A stretch of 64,000 nucleotides of DNA from Nymphaea colorata. Taxonomy: Eukaryota; Streptophyta; Magnoliopsida; Nymphaeales; Nymphaeaceae. Where the stretch lies: the NCBI RefSeq assembly GCF_008831285.2, contig NC_045141.1:22846742-22910741 (forward strand), written 5' to 3'. Below, piece after piece: positions 27,769 through 41,758 of this stretch; the first letter of the stretch is position 1, and the number at the start of each line of letters is the position of its first letter. The notes under the pieces were generated by a model. That model searched no databases. It saw only the letters and a program-made list of their open reading frames with translations, and had not been told where the DNA came from. Both the position numbers and the translations under genes were made by a program.

Positions 27769-30700
27769 ACAAAACTCTCGAGCTTTTCACTGCCTGGCTA
27801 TCTTCTTTCCTCTTACTACTGCATTGATGGGCTTCTTGGAAAAACATAGACCTCCCATGATGCATAATATGAAGCATCACATAGAATGTACTCTCTCTCT
27901 CTCTCTAGGCAAAACTTTTACTGGGCTCTGAAATCTCTTTAAGGATGTATCACTGCTTGGTTTTCGTAATGAAATTAGGATATGATGAAAAATCGAATCT
28001 CTTGTTGCTACTGCAAATTCGCAACTGATTCCGAGTCATAGCGTGATTTGAAAAACAAAATTTGTTGGACATGATGCTAGTCAGATCAGGATTTGGCTTG
28101 TAACCGTATGCTCCTAAAGACAAGAGACAAAAAAGGACGACGCAACATGCCTTTGACGGACAAACGGACGCATCTCCCTTTCAAACAGGGGATGACTACT
28201 CTTCAAATAGCCTCTTTGTGATAAAAGGTCGTCAAAATTGTCAATAAATGTAGAAAGACTCCTCCTTTTATCATGGGAAGCTCTCCAAAGCCTGGCAACC
28301 CTTGGTGAAAAAGTTCATGACTCTGAAGATTATCCTCAACGTACTTAGGCCAATCAAACACTTGGTGAAAATGTTCAAGACTGAGTTCACCATCGTATAT
28401 CTTTCTATACATGAAATCGAGTGAAGAGAATCGGCGGAGAAGAGCTTCCACCCTCTTCACTTCGTTTTTGGGTGTGTGCAAGCACACACTTGTTAACCTT
28501 CCTGCCAATTGAACCTCCTCTCAGATCATGAATCCATAGCAAGTGATGAGAAGCAATTTAATTTTTAACCTAGAGAAACCGCACCTGGGTCGAGAGACTT
28601 TGTCGTAGGCTTGTACAAGAAGGGCGATGCCCATGCCACTCGAACCAATGACTAGCTGTCTGTTAGCCACTGGCATGAGCCAGTATGCCAAGGTCCTCGG
28701 AGCAAGATGCAATGGGTTGATTGAATTTGGAAATTCGCTATTGGGTTCACTCAAATTCTTCAAAAAGAAAGTGGATTGATGGGCCATTTAGCACTTTTTC
28801 TTACAAAAAACTATGGGTGTACAACCTGAGATCAAATTGTACATCTAAAGAGTTTAATTGCTGCCATCGAAGGATTTGGGTTGGCGAATCTCTTATTGAA
28901 AAGGATTTCTGTGGAAGGAAATCTCTTATAGCCAGCGAAGATCAAAACCAATATTTGTAATCGGCCGGTTGATGTTAATTTGTTTTTCTTTTAGACCGAC
29001 GTTAACGTTTTAGAACTTCTTATACATAAAATAACACAAGATATAATAATATATATTAAATCATAAAACTTGCTTATTTACGGGCTTATATTATATGAGC
29101 TTCAGGGAAGATATTTGGCATCCTTTTTGGGGCTTATTTCAGAAATGTTGAACTTCAAATGCAGGCAGACTCCAAGCACATCTACTTGGTCGATAACGTA
29201 CGCAGAGAAACTGGGTCATCCAATCATGGCCTGAAACTAGCTCGAGACTGGTAATGGTGGAGGCTGATGGCCTCTTAATGATTGACAAGATTAGCGCCTA
29301 CCAAATCAACTCGGTAGTTAGGTCCGCTTGCTCGGAAAAAAGAGACCGAGCCAAGATTCGGCCAGTTCTGACCGATCAAGAACTGTTGATCCGTTCCGAG
29401 ATATCGACGTCGGAACAAAACGGAGTACAAAGAATTGATTCCCTTCTTGGATTCTTCCTTTGGCTCGTCATGTTCTTTTCCTCTCTGTCTCCTTTGATTT
29501 CAGTTTTTCGTCGCCGTGCTTTCGCTCACGGGTCACCTTGAAATCCCCCCAAACCACAAAAAGGAGAATCGATCGCCTACAACCCCTGGTACAATGACTT
29601 TTGGACACGGATTGTCCATCTTTTACAGAAGCTTTTTTCCTCTCGTAAATACGAACCTATCATGACTCATTATTGGAGTTTGACTCTCTGTTATAACGCA
29701 AACATTTAGCACAAGAGGAACCACAAACGTTCCACAAAGAAAACACGAGAAATACTTTTGTAGGGCTTTCGCGGTGAGTCCATGTGAGATTACAGATGGT
29801 GAGAGTGAATCTTTATTAAAATCAGTGATGCATAGATCTCACCCTTACAGCCCCGTTCCATACACGCAAAACTTTCATGGAACAAAAAAAAAAAAAAAGA
29901 GAACCACCATACTGCTTAGCTTTTCATTCATCGCTCATTGATATCCGGCAACGTGTGCTGCTAGACAAACTAAGTCGTAGCCATCAAGACCGATTCAGCA
30001 GAAGCATTTGGAAGACAAGTCTCTGCTCAATCCCCCAGTTAAAGTTCGATCCAGTAAGCTATATCTTGTAAACTCAGATGGTGGCAACCGGATTTGAGAA
30101 CCAACTCAAGAATGGCTATTTGCCTAGATCACAGGTTAGAAGAACAAATCTAAAACGTAGCTGATAAAAGCTGGGGTCCTGTGCTCGTTTGGGCTTGACT
30201 CATTAACATAAAATTGGACCAACAGCCACAAAAGAATCAAACTATCAAAGTTCATGCAGAGCAATTGAATGAACATGTGATACATCTCTGTATGCAATTT
30301 ATGACTGAAGCGCCAAAACTCACCTCAGGCGAGCAGTAATTGCAGCTCTATAGAGGCATATTTTCAAATTCTGGGAACCCATCGTTGATATTAGAAGCAC
30401 CCAAACATCAAATGCAACAGGTTCTAGTGATTTTCTCATTCAATATATTTTACCATATGATACTTTGAAGGAACTAGAAACTGGGCAGCAACCCTGCTCA
30501 CACGAACTAGAGAAAGCCAGGAAGCCCACAGAAAGAAATCCACGTTGACGAAGTCCCAGCAAAGAAAAGAATGCAAATAATACAACATTGGAATCACAAA
30601 TTGAAATTTAAACAATACATAATCCTCCAAATATATCAGAAGGAAAGGTCCCATATATGACAGGCAAAGCTAAAACTAAAAGCATGGCTCATAACAAACA

Positions 30701-30928
30701 GGCCGCCGTCACCACGTGGTTTTCCAACAAAAGCAGGTCATTTAGCAATCCGTAAACAGCATTATCCCCTATCCCTGTTATTGTGGCTAACTAAATCTTC
30801 TCAGCAATTTCCCCCCCTTCTTTTTTACAATGCGTGCTTTTGATATTAATAAATCAGAATGAGGACAAATCAGAATGAGGACAATGGTCGTCCACGGCGT
30901 ATGGAACTTGCAAGTAGGGCTGACAGAT

Positions 30929-30971
<43 letters not shown>

Positions 30972-31239
30972 GCAGGGAAGGAGAAAGCATGCTATTTTCG
31001 CCAATATAAGAAGTAGAGACAAGCATTTATATGACGCTAACCTATACTACCCTGTAACAGTAATCTACACTGCAATACCATGTCCCAAGAACAAGGTCTC
31101 AAGAGCTCAAGAAACATCTCACAGATATAGAAGGGAACCATGGTGACAAGATACCAAAGCCAAGCTCCAGCTATTAATGTTCGAGAAAGAAATCACAAAA
31201 AAAAAACCCCACCCGAAACAAGTTTTACAAAGCTCCACC
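27769..31239. other. Intergenic, no gene recognised
   Basis: Includes the 3' flank of the vacuolar processing enzyme gene with a CT tract near 27890-27907. A minus-strand frame at about 28203-28787 is open except for one stop near 28512-28520, and its translation (for example RRFSSLDFMYRKIYDGELS) matches no family I recognise; it may be a decayed element. A (GT)n(GA)n tract lies at about 30930-30971. Nothing else is supported. Confidence 0.4.
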
Positions 31240-32599
31240 TCAACTGAGCACGTAATGGCAGTGGAAGAAACCTGAAACCAGAAAAACAAATTCTTTTTAT
31301 CATAGACCGATCAAAATGTGCATAACATAATAAAAATGACAAAACCGAGATGATTCTCATTAAAAAAAAGGAAAAAAATAACATTTTCAAGTTAAGAAAG
31401 TGAAGCAACCAGGGCGGGGTTTACTTACTTGGGTCAGAATTGATCAGCATTGCTGTTCCTCCAAAATCACAGGTACCGCCATTGTCCTTTGCCTTCTGCC
31501 AATAGCTATTGAAAGCGTAAGAGGCATGAGCAGCAACGGTGTTAGGATAGAAGCAACTGCCATGAGGCATGATGTCTTCACAATCTGCACCACCATCACC
31601 ACAAGCATAGTCCATTGCCTCCTGCAGTGTGTCCTCGGGAACAGTAGGTTTTGCAACACACCACTGGCCATACTTCCTCGCAGGCTTGGGTTCCTTGTTG
31701 ACAGGACCGCAAGGAGGAAGCCCGAAATCATCGGAGGGAGGGGCGGGAGCAGGAGAAGGCGGGTAGGTCGGGAAGTTTAAAGGATCTCCATTGTCTGGTG
31801 CAAATGTGAAAGAAAAAGCAGGTGGGCTGGCTGATGGAAGAGCAGGGGGAGATGGGTTCTTGACAACATTAGCTGGAACAGAGGCTCCAATATTTGGGTA
31901 CAACGGTGAAGGAGTAACTTCTGCTATTGGTGATGGCCTCGCTGGAAGTGATTCTACTATCAGTTTCCTGCTTCTACTTCTACTCTCTTTCACCAAGTCT
32001 ATTCCAAGAGAAAGACCCATGTATCTAAGGGCCGACCTATGAGCAGACAGAGAGAGGAAGGAAGATGGGTTCAGAAGATAGGATGAATTTGTGTTCTGCA
32101 GGAAGTTGAGCAGGGGCTTCAGGTGTGTATCAGCCAAAGCTTCCTTAAACTTAGAAGAAGGTGGGTGGTGGGGATATTCAAGGCAGGCAGTGGACACTAT
32201 AGTAGAGACCCTGGTCTTCTTCTCTAAACCCCTTCTCCCCAGAGCAAAGTATAAGTTCTGAATAGCCGGAAGAATCAAGCCCCACTCCTCCTCATAGTTG
32301 GCATCACAAAGAAACCCACCACCAACAACCACATTTCTGGGTATCTTTCCATCAACAATATTATCCTTGACCCATTTGTCTGCCACTGAAATGCTGTGCG
32401 CAACCTCATGAACATCTTCCTCATTGACAAAAATGGAGGCAGTGTAGTCCGAATCCTTGTGACCACCAACTGCAGAGAGTTCATCAACATCATCAACAAA
32501 AGGAACACAAGAAATTACAGAGAGGGGGAAAGAGACAGAGAGAGAAAAACCTGTGAGCAGCAGCAAAGAAAGGGAGAAAAGAAATGCAGTCTTCGCCAT
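31240..32599 (-). CDS. Secreted X8/CBM43 protein with a degenerate GH17 N-terminal half, two exons
   Basis: X8 (CBM43) domains bind beta-1,3-glucan (callose) at the cell wall. Exon 1 is 31429-32599 and exon 2 is 31240-31271, joined in phase at ...NSDPS-FFHCHYVLS-stop; the short exon supplies the last domain cysteine. Total 400 residues. Residues 1 to about 25 form a signal peptide. About residues 60-215 resemble the first half of a GH17 beta-1,3-glucanase (SVADKWVKDNI, LPAIQNLYFALGRRGLEKKTRVST, LKPLLNFLQNTNSSYLLNP). The place where GH17 enzymes have the VGNE acid/base glutamate reads VVVGGGFLCDA, and the second half with the nucleophile is absent, so hydrolysis is unlikely. A Pro/Ser/Ala-rich linker leads to the X8 domain (QWCVAKP...CEDI..GSCFYP...GTCDFGGTAML). 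No hydrophobic GPI tail follows. The ATG used is the first in frame. Confidence 0.9.
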
Positions 32600-32632
32600 C
32601 TTCGCCTTCAAGCCTTGCTCAAAAACCCTAAA

Positions 32633-32646
32633 CCCCGGGTGAGTCC
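32633..32646. promoter_or_regulatory. Telo-box upstream of the X8 protein gene
   Basis: AAACCCTAAACCCC lies about 34 bp upstream of the start codon, in the likely 5' leader. The telo-box (AAACCCTA) is a known plant element in genes of growing tissue. Confidence 0.5.
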
Positions 32647-32659
32647 TCGGTGGAGTATT

Positions 32660-35600
32660 TGAACAGAAGGGAGGGGTTTAAGGCCTTGGGTGGCGTGTGA
32701 GTGTGCAAAGTGCTCATGAGAATGAAAGAATCAGCGTCAAGGTGGGAAGCGTGCTGTTGCAGAAGAACAGCAGTGGCAGGGTGCGGGCCCTGGCTTTCTG
32801 CATGGAGAAGGCCTACTTGTCAAAAAGGTTGAACAGAAGTTCCCTGGCTCCACTGTTCCCCGGGACATTGCATGCCAGATGGGCAATGAGACCGTCTAAA
32901 TTTATAGGTTTACCCTCCTTTACTCCATCAGGTCCAGTCTAATTGCTACTACACCTAAAATTGTTCAAATAGGAATTCAGAAATCAATTTCCGAATTTCT
33001 GAACAGTACTGATGTGTTTAAATGGTCTAAAGATCGTTTCTTACTACCTAAGTATAAATAAAACGAATAAAAATGAACGATTTAAAATTTCTCAAGCTCT
33101 TTGTTCACATTATAAAAATTGATCTCAACCTAAGTTCTTGGTAAGCATTCATAATTTCAGCCATTTGATTGCATGAAGTTTTGCAGTTCCACAGCCGGGT
33201 GCAGAGCAGGGAGGGTGGCTCCAAAGAAGGCCAGGGGCCATTCTGGTGTTTCGCTCGGTTGGACCATGTCGACGTACGGAGGACAAATTTGGCCGCTCAA
33301 GACGCTTTGCAGAACAGGCAGAAATTACGTAGAGTTGGGTTACTGATGCCAATTTAAAAAATTTACCATAAATTAACCTTCGTTACCTGGTGACCGAAGT
33401 ACATGTCCTTTTTCTGTCTCAAGACTCTATGAAAGGTTCCCGTTGAATGCAGGCCAGTTGCTGGTCCCGCCATGGCTGAGCTGAGCCGGAGCTTTGATGT
33501 TTAAATGATACATATTTCATTTCAGGACTGCCGTTTCACTTGTTTCTATGGGGTCATATAAACACTTTATTCAAAATTCAATTCTAACTTGTACAAATAT
33601 GAATTCTTTCATTGCATGCAAAAGTGGGACAGAGTATGGTCGTCATGAATTCCATCCATCGGCATCGATGTTACCTCCTACACGGAATTTGGGGCAACAC
33701 TTGTTGTATTTGCAGACGATCGGCACACCGTTGGCCGATATCCGGCAATATGCGGCCGAAACATTGGTGCCATATGCATGTTCTTGATTGCCATATAATT
33801 TTCATCTCCACTGATGCAGACATGTGAACTACTGCTGCTGAACTGTCCTTGAGTTGCCACGATATGAAATCTCAGAAAAGAAGGGTATCTTGAATTTTGC
33901 ATATGCTACACAAAAGCAATTATGGACACAACTTCCATAGGCAGCATTGATTGCATATTCATTTGATGGTGTATATATACTATTCACTTCTTTTGAGATT
34001 TTATTTTTTGTTCCAGAGACAATCAGAGCAGCTTTCCCACTTTTATTTTTAAATTTTTACCTCATAAAAAACATTTCTAAACCGAGCAATCACTCCCTCA
34101 CTTTCTTTCTTCACTGGAGAAGAGAATGCAAGATTAACCATACTAAAGGTCTTGTCGTATAGCAGTAATGTTGGGTAGTCTAGCACTTTCGGAAAGTTGT
34201 CCACTGCCCATATGCCAAAAGCCACCTCTAATTGATATTGTTGTACAATGATCGACTGAGAGCGTTCTTTTTACGTTACAACTTACTACGCGGGTCAATA
34301 TATACAACAAGGTTACCGAGTAAAGTATTTTGCCATTACAAAACATCTTTCTTTTCTGTTTCTGTGGGGAAGGGAAGGCCTTTTTAGTCTCGAAAGCGAT
34401 CGATACGTCAGATGGTTATTTCAAGGGTGAATGGCTCTTGATGGTGCTAGTGGGGAGAGAGACAGAGAGAGTTTCTGTTCAGAGGCCAAACCTTTTTCCC
34501 ATGATTTTAAATTCAAAGCTCCGGTTGCTCAATTTTGTTTAAGAGTTTCTTTCTCGTACACTGTAAAGAGAAAAAGACACCGCAAGTTGATGCCACTCGT
34601 CTTGGAAAACATGATCGTTTAGGTGCTTTGTTCCGTTTCATGTAGATAAAAAGATGCTTACCATCATAAAAAGACAAAGCACCATTGATATCTCTTTCAA
34701 TTTAACTGGTAATATGTGAATATTCCAGTGAAGATGGCTTTGTGTTTTGACAATTTCCAGTTAAAATGATAGTTTAATTTAGAAAAGCTCAAGAACAGAA
34801 ATCCCTGATTTGAGATTACAGGGAAAACGCTTGGTCATGAATGAGTTTCTGAAAAAATAACATAATATTCTTGTTATCACTATTATTTTTGCTCATCGAT
34901 GAAACAGCAAACAAGGCCAATCATTTACTGAATGCAGATAAGAAAAGAGCTTAGGAGCGTCTTACATTTTCGAAAGAGAAAATGCTCTGTTCTCCACAGA
35001 AACAAAGATAGGACAATACTGATGTGCCCTTTCCAAGAATCCAGAATCAGGTTTTTGCAGCTTGATGCTACTTAAATTATTCTTTTACAGTTTCCTTGTT
35101 GGCACACATGCATAATCTAAGCATGGCCTTAATCTGTTGTGTTTTGATAAGAGCGTCGGCCGCAGTCAGAACACAGAGAATGGAGCCCTGCTTGGAGTTC
35201 CATTAAAAATCACCTTTTTCTGTTTTCAAGGAAAGATTAATATATTAAATTAATGCTAAATGGGACAACCCAAGAAGCAAAAAACTAGAGAAAGCATCAT
35301 TTATCAACAAAGATTCTAGGAAACAATGCATAACAAAGGAGAAAACCAAATAAACAACAGATGAGGAATGCAACCAAATACAATAACATATCACGAATGC
35401 AAACACGCAGTCCAAAAGTAGCCAACATTTCAATGTCATGTTCTTCGCACATGTGCATGGTCGATTCACCCCAATTCAATGTGTATACACGGGCATAGTT
35501 TCATAACTTCAATAATGCTTATATTTTAAGTTCTTTTTAATATATATATATATATATATCATAAAGCACGGGTATAAATATTTTTTAGTATTCGAGAAGA

Positions 35601-38393
35601 CAAAAGAGAACCCATGGTCCAAATTGCACCTTGATTTTCTGGATTCAGGCTGTTATTGAACCGGGGAAAGGGCAACGTTCTGAGAAAGAGTAGGTGGTCC
35701 GATCCGGATCTTAATTATCTAACCACATTAGACATCGGATTCGCTCACATTCAGGGCAGGAGAAAAATATAATCACTAATTTATAATCGGTACGTCCTTT
35801 AAAAAGTGATTTGTATTTCCTGTTCCCATATAAAACATTGGATGTGACATTATTGGCATCCGTCCATAGCTATTGAATCCGCAGAAAAAACAAAATCATC
35901 TCTTAGCGTATGAACCCATATCAGGTACTAATAAAATAATAGTGTTTAATAGTAATGAATCGTTTTCACTTATTGTGGAGGATACGAGCCGGCAGAAGGG
36001 GTGTCCGTTGAGGTAGAATATGATAATTCCCGATACTGCTTTTATCCCTTTTCCTTTTGCTGGTTGGCATCTTTACTTTTTTACCTTACTTTTTCATTGG
36101 ATACCCAATTAGAGAAGGCCAGCATGCTATGAAATGAGGCCTCAATTTTGGCCATATGTACCTCTTAGGTAACTGTTTATCTTACTATTCACCTGTTAAA
36201 GGCCAGACAGCAGGTATCTGAAATGCTGAAAAAAGTATATGTAGAAGAAAATGACATGAAACTTTTGCATTATATGTTGCTTTTCTTTAGTTTGGAGCGT
36301 AGCACATCCTGTCAAGAGCAGCAACTTGCTCATCTCAGTCTCCGGTTGGACAGGAGGTTTGTTGGGTGCCTATGGGGTGGACATGGATCAATTCCATCTT
36401 ATGGCGGATTCAATAGGCTAGGGTAAAGGGTTTCGATCAGCTCAGGTCAGTGGCTGGTAGATGGCTGGTCGCTAGTTTGAATGGTGTAAGTGTTTGTTCC
36501 TTATTTTAATGGAGAGGAACCGATGCGCAAGTTGAAGAAAAACTCGGAGCTAATTAGAATTTGATGCAGCCTCTAGATCCCAGGGCCGAGGACGGAGAGA
36601 CTTCGGCTCTAGTTCGGACAGTGGGTTTTTCTCTAAAAATGTCATCTTGAACTGAAAACAGACTTTCTAAAAGGAAGAATGCTCGTTTTTGCCACCAAGA
36701 GTTCTATGGAACTTTGATTAAGAATTCAATATCCATTCTCATCTCTTTTAGGATAATATGGCATGCAAACAAAACATCATCGGTTTGATTGCCATGGATG
36801 CCACACTTTTAAAATGCAAACGGTGGCACAATAGTCACCTAGGTCTCGAGGCAAACCATAAACCCCGGGGTAGGGGAGGCTTGGAATCACCCCGTTTGAC
36901 AAAGATTCCAAACACGCTACCCTAAGTTGTACCTAACTTAACCAATAACCATGATCAATGACCAGGAAACACCCGGTTGGAGTAAGCGGGCTACACAAAG
37001 GTAGAAACCCCTAAGAAGATAAATGATTTATTTGAACGAAATATTATATAAATCATATTACTTGGTTTCTCTTATCATGTTGAAACAAGGTAATATAAGT
37101 TGGTAGATGAATTTGGGAAAGCCCCATTCTTTTTCACTTCAACCATCCAAATCTTTGAAGGTGCAAATGAATCCGTTTCTAATCTTCCGATGTCCTGAAT
37201 TTCAAGTTTGGCCGGAATCAATCTTCAAAGGGAGGATCTGATCGCCTCCTTATTTAGGTGCTGACTGTGGTCTGTACAACAACAAATTTTTCTCCGGGAA
37301 AGGTGAGATAAATTGGGAGGCCCTCAAGTCGCCGGACGTTCAAAGTGGGATAAACTGAAAGTCCTTAGTTGTCGTATGAGCAACTCAGTTTTCCAGATAA
37401 ATGGGTGCCTATCTCACCATCTGTAATGCCTTGAACGTCGGCTCTTCAGATCGTCAATCCTCACGTTATAAGAAGTTTCTCCATCATTCTTCTTCTCTGT
37501 ACCTTCTCTTTTTCAGTTTTTGCTAATAGCAGTTGTTGGCAACTGAAAGTTCAGGTCAATTCGTTAGTTGGAGTCAGTTTTTTTTTTTCAAAGGTTAGAA
37601 TCAGTTGTTGGCAACCGAAAAATTAAGTCCATAGAGAGCTGGAACAAATCTATTGCGTATTTAAAGTGGGGAATGTTAAGCCCACAGGATTTCTTGAACT
37701 GTCAGCTTGAACCAAAAGGTACTGTGTTTCTTTTTGGTAACCCTGGAATTCGAAGAATCTGAAATCCTTTGTTCCTTCGCCATTTCGGATGTCCGTTTGG
37801 ACTTCGCTCCAATACGGTTCAGCGTTACGATCAAGTTGATCGCTGCGTGGAAGCAAGAGAAACGGATGAGCAGAATTATATCCACAGTAAGGAAAAGAGT
37901 CCTTTGCGTTGATCAACGCAAAGAAGACGACGCAAATCGGAAAACGATTCGCTGGGTTATGGGGTTCAGAAACGCCATTGCTGATTGAAAGCTGGAAGAA
38001 AGCAGTTCAACATCTCTATATCATCCAGAGGATCGTGCATCATAGATAAATGCGATCAAGCTTCAATTCCCTGGTTCGGTTCTTCAGAGCGCGCTGCTAT
38101 GTCCAGAAGTTCTTAGCAGGCTTTTGCAGAATATGAAATCACCAGGAAAGCGACGGCTAACCAAAGATAATCCAACTCGCAGATGTTCCATACGGAGAAG
38201 ATGACCTTGAGCCAAACCAAGTTTTTTTTTATAACCAGTAGCTAGCGGCCTGCTAGCTTGCGCCTCTCTAAGTAATTGTTCAAGTTTACTGTCATGATTG
38301 CTCTTTGTATACATTTCAGAGGAACAAAAGTTAACAATCTGCTCGAAAAAAAAAACCCCTTCGCTGCACTAGCATCAATGGTGGCAGCGATAT
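32660..38393. other. Intergenic, no gene recognised
   Basis: About 5.7 kb. Only short open frames without family resemblance were seen, on both strands, with an (AT)n tract near 35540-35560. A stretch near 36840-37020 is more GC-rich and low in open frames and could be a decayed retroelement end, but no paired repeat was found. Confidence 0.4.
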
Positions 38394-38401
38394 GATATAC
38401 C

Positions 38402-38698
38402 TAAGCCAGGGCATCAGCCTGGCCCGACATTCGAAACATAGGCCCGAACTCAGCTCGATAATTAAGACCCAAGAGCCTGGCTTGATAATTAAAAATATAT
38501 ATTTTTAATATAAAATAATATATAAATATAATTAATCGTAATAAAATATTATAATTATATATAAAAATTAATCAAATATGTATTAAAAATTATCAAGCTG
38601 AACCGAGCTTAATTGGGCCTACCCGGGCGGGCTCAATAACTTATCAAGTCAACAAAGTAACATTCTTTCAGGCTGGGCAGGGTACCCGACCCGACGCC
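38402..38698. mobile_element. Degenerate hAT-type MITE
   Basis: Left end TAAGCCAGGGCATCAGCCTGG is a mutated form of the TAAGCCTGGGC terminus at 15645. The AT-rich core (ATATAAATATAATTAATCGTAATAAAATATT type) matches the core of that element. The right end keeps GGGTACCCGACCCGACGCC but has lost the terminal bases. Flanks GATATACC and CATATACC (38394-38401, 38699-38706) could be a decayed target duplication. Confidence 0.65.
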
Positions 38699-38706
38699 CA
38701 TATACC

Positions 38707-40665
38707 CCACTCAAAGTATAGGGTCTCGAGGAATTTCCTCGAATTAAGGACCTATTTTTTCACAAGTCTCTAACTACTCTATGTTTCTTAAAAGCAAATT
38801 AATTATATTTTGCAATTTTAAATCCGCCAACAAGAGTTTTAGTTGAAGTAAATGGAAGGTACGATGATCCACTTTATCTTTCTTAATATTTAACTTGCAC
38901 AACGTCGGCCTTTGCCTTGCACTGTTCTAAAATTTTATACTGTGAACAAGAATATTTCACAAAAAAGTGAAGCAATTATATTCCCGTGCTTTGGGCTGTC
39001 GTTCCGTTGCTCTCCGTAAATTTTTTATTGAGTAATTTCAACTCACATCGCGCATATGTTAGAGCATTTGTCCCTCTGCATGAGCAGAAAAAGTAGAGAA
39101 TTTCACCAGTTAAAAGCCAGACGGCACATATATAGTCAGTAAAAATACTGAAACTTAGCTTTTTTAACTTACATTAATAATTAATTCTATCTTATTAATA
39201 ACATTGTGGTTATCAGCCTGAATCACTTGATACGGCAAACAAATTTGATTCGATGGTCGGTTCAAGGACGTCACGTGTTAACTATTTTTTAAAACAGTTT
39301 AAGATGTTTTTGGGCACTTAATAAATTTTTATATATTTTCATTTACCCCTTCAAATGCTAACATGTTTCTCAGCCTGCAGAATGCCAAGAAATAGTTCTT
39401 AATGAGGGCAATACAATGTAACTACATAGATGAATTGGGTTCCGCAACTCATTTACCAATTCTGAAAGGTATTAAGCCCGTACCTGGCCGTTATCCTGGC
39501 TTTGGAATACCCGAATATATCATTGCCACCCAATCCTCGGGAATTTAGGCCCTTCGACGATTCCCTCTCTTTCAATCGAGCGCGATCATTCCGCTAATGA
39601 TACAGTTGTGGATGAAAATCAGACCGAAAGGATAGGACCAGAAAGGAACAAGATCAGACAGCCCTCCAACTCCAAAAATTGGACAAGCTTACTGAAAATA
39701 ACTATTGTTCCGTGAGGTTCAGTACCACAAAATGTTCCAAAGTAGTTAGGGAAAACAATTTGTTCTGGGTTCCACTAAATACCGTTTGGCATGTCGGAGT
39801 CCCCATACATAATGGCAGCCAGCAACGGCTTAGGCTAGGCAAATACCAAATAAACTTCATAGCTCACAACCCTCCTTAGCTCTTGTTGCTACATGCGATT
39901 CCTCGTTAAAATAAAAGGCCTCGTCTTTAACATTTTTTAACTGTTGACGAAGCCATGAGCCTAAATTACTCATCAAGTACTGCAAATTGTGCAGCATTTA
40001 AATTTCAAATGTAGCATTTCCATCTACCATCTTTCCCACGAATTGTGTCCAAACATGTTCAGTAATAGAATACAATCCTAAGTGCCCCTGCTTGCTTGGT
40101 GCATTCACCTCACTTACATAAAGAGCTTCTTGATTTATTAAAATGCAGGGCCCAAGAGATTCTATGTGCAATTAGCTGACTAAATTAAATCTCTGTTTCT
40201 AGCTTTAAAATGCCCTACCTGGTTACAGGCTCCATGTTCGATCATATCTAAGCACTGAAAAGTAGCTTAAAATCAAGTTGGTTATTCCTGCTCAGGTATC
40301 ATGAGTTACACAATTAACATATTTGACCAACATAGATCAAGCAATCAGAAAAATTAATAACATATTGCTGGTGAGGAGAATTAGTATGACACCAACATCT
40401 TGTATCCTACTTTTCGCAGGAGGGACTTCCACATCCATGACATCATGAAATCAATTGGCAATGCGGTATTCTGGCCTCCTTCTTGCAGCCCCATGTAGAC
40501 AGTAGTCCAACCAGTTTTTGACACTCTGAGCTTTATGGGACTAAAGACATCCAGGACATCTATTAAAGCATTGAGAAAAGACAAAAAGGAAATACGAACC
40601 TGATGCCTTTACTTGGACTGAGCAGGTCACTAACACCTGTATATGGCATGAACTGTAAAACCATG
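38707..40665. other. Intergenic, no gene recognised
   Basis: AT-rich sequence with short shadow frames only. The right end is presumably the 3' UTR of the minus-strand gene beginning at 40666. Confidence 0.4.
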
Positions 40666-41758
40666 CTATATGCCATTGTGTGTTTCAGAGGCTGATGCAT
40701 CTGGAGGAACACCTTCTCTATTATCAGCAGTACTTTGAGCAATATTACTCTGAAATATTAAATAACACGTCCATATCAGAATCATGTCGCTGTTGTGCCG
40801 GCAAAGTTTTGGCAACTTGATGCAACTCAAGGTTGTGCATAAGGAGAAATAAGAATGGAAATATCCCAGACGGAGAACTATCCACAAGCAACTGCACTTG
40901 GCTTTTCACCATCAGTCGGTGATGGTTTATGTGCATAAGCAATAAATAGTATCACAAAAACATAAAATGACAGGCATCCTGCTGCTTCCTTCAACAAGAG
41001 CATGAGGGCAATGAACTTCTCTCTGTACAAGAGTTCATTCATAGACACGCTGGGTTTAAACAAAGAAAACACTTAGGGCGTGATCGAATGGTGGTGAACA
41101 ACACCTGACTGTCTCATCCGTACACTCCCAATTCAACCCACCACGTTCTTTTCCCCAGAAGGCAGAGGAGAACGTCTTAGACAAACCACTTGTTCAAACA
41201 TGCTACTACTCTGCCATACTGTCTATAAACGAAAGAAAAGCCATTTCATGCCCCAAGATCTTAGAAGAGAAGGCAGCCAAAACAAATAACTGAACGTGAA
41301 CTTGTTATCTCTAAATATATGATCAATCAAGCCACCAGATAATTTCTTTCTGCTAAATTTTAAATAGTAACAGTACCTTTTCAGATGAATGCTCGGCTGG
41401 AACAAGTTCATGAAGTTTCCGCATAAGCATCTCTTCTTCTACCTTCAGAAGCAAGAACAAGATTTCAATAATCTCAGGAGCAATTAATATTAATAACACT
41501 AAAACAGGGAGATGAAAAAAAGTACACCTTATTCTAGAATTTTTATTTTTTTAAGAACCTGAAGTGTATGCAGATCATGTGACAATGAACGATATGCTTG
41601 CATGAGAATTTCCCTTTGCTTCTCTAGATGCCTGCATATAAGGATACCAGAAGCAGGTAAACCAGATTGGACTAAGCACATACCAACTTGAGATGTGAAG
41701 ATCTCCCTAGTTAGAGTACTCACTTCAGCATATCGCCTGAATGCTTCCACTCCATCTA
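40666..41758 (-). CDS. Unrecognised gene, three supported exons (partial model)
   Basis: I do not recognise this protein. An exon at 41559-41758 (right edge could be 41755) reads ...VEAFRRYAEVSTLTREIFT...LVQSGLPASGILICRHLEKQ REILMQAYRSLSHDLHTLQ with a gttctt donor. In phase with it, 41377-41442 reads VEEEMLMRKLHELVPAEHSSEK and ends at gtactg. A terminal exon 40666-40749 after TTTCAG reads SNIAQSTADNREGVPPDASA to a TAG stop. The Glu/Lys/Leu-rich, helix-prone character suggests a small coiled-coil subunit. The link between 41377 and 40749 is unresolved: 40745-40891 is an alternative continuation after a GTGCAG acceptor. The start codon was not found; the likely 5' exon is listed separately. Confidence 0.5.

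Noticed and set aside
28203-28787. Two minus-strand open frames in the same phase separated by a stop
   Set aside because: Considered as a decayed gene or element, but I recognise no domain, so no gene is called.
31400-31780. 126-codon plus-strand open frame
   Set aside because: Antisense to the X8 exon, which has strong domain evidence.
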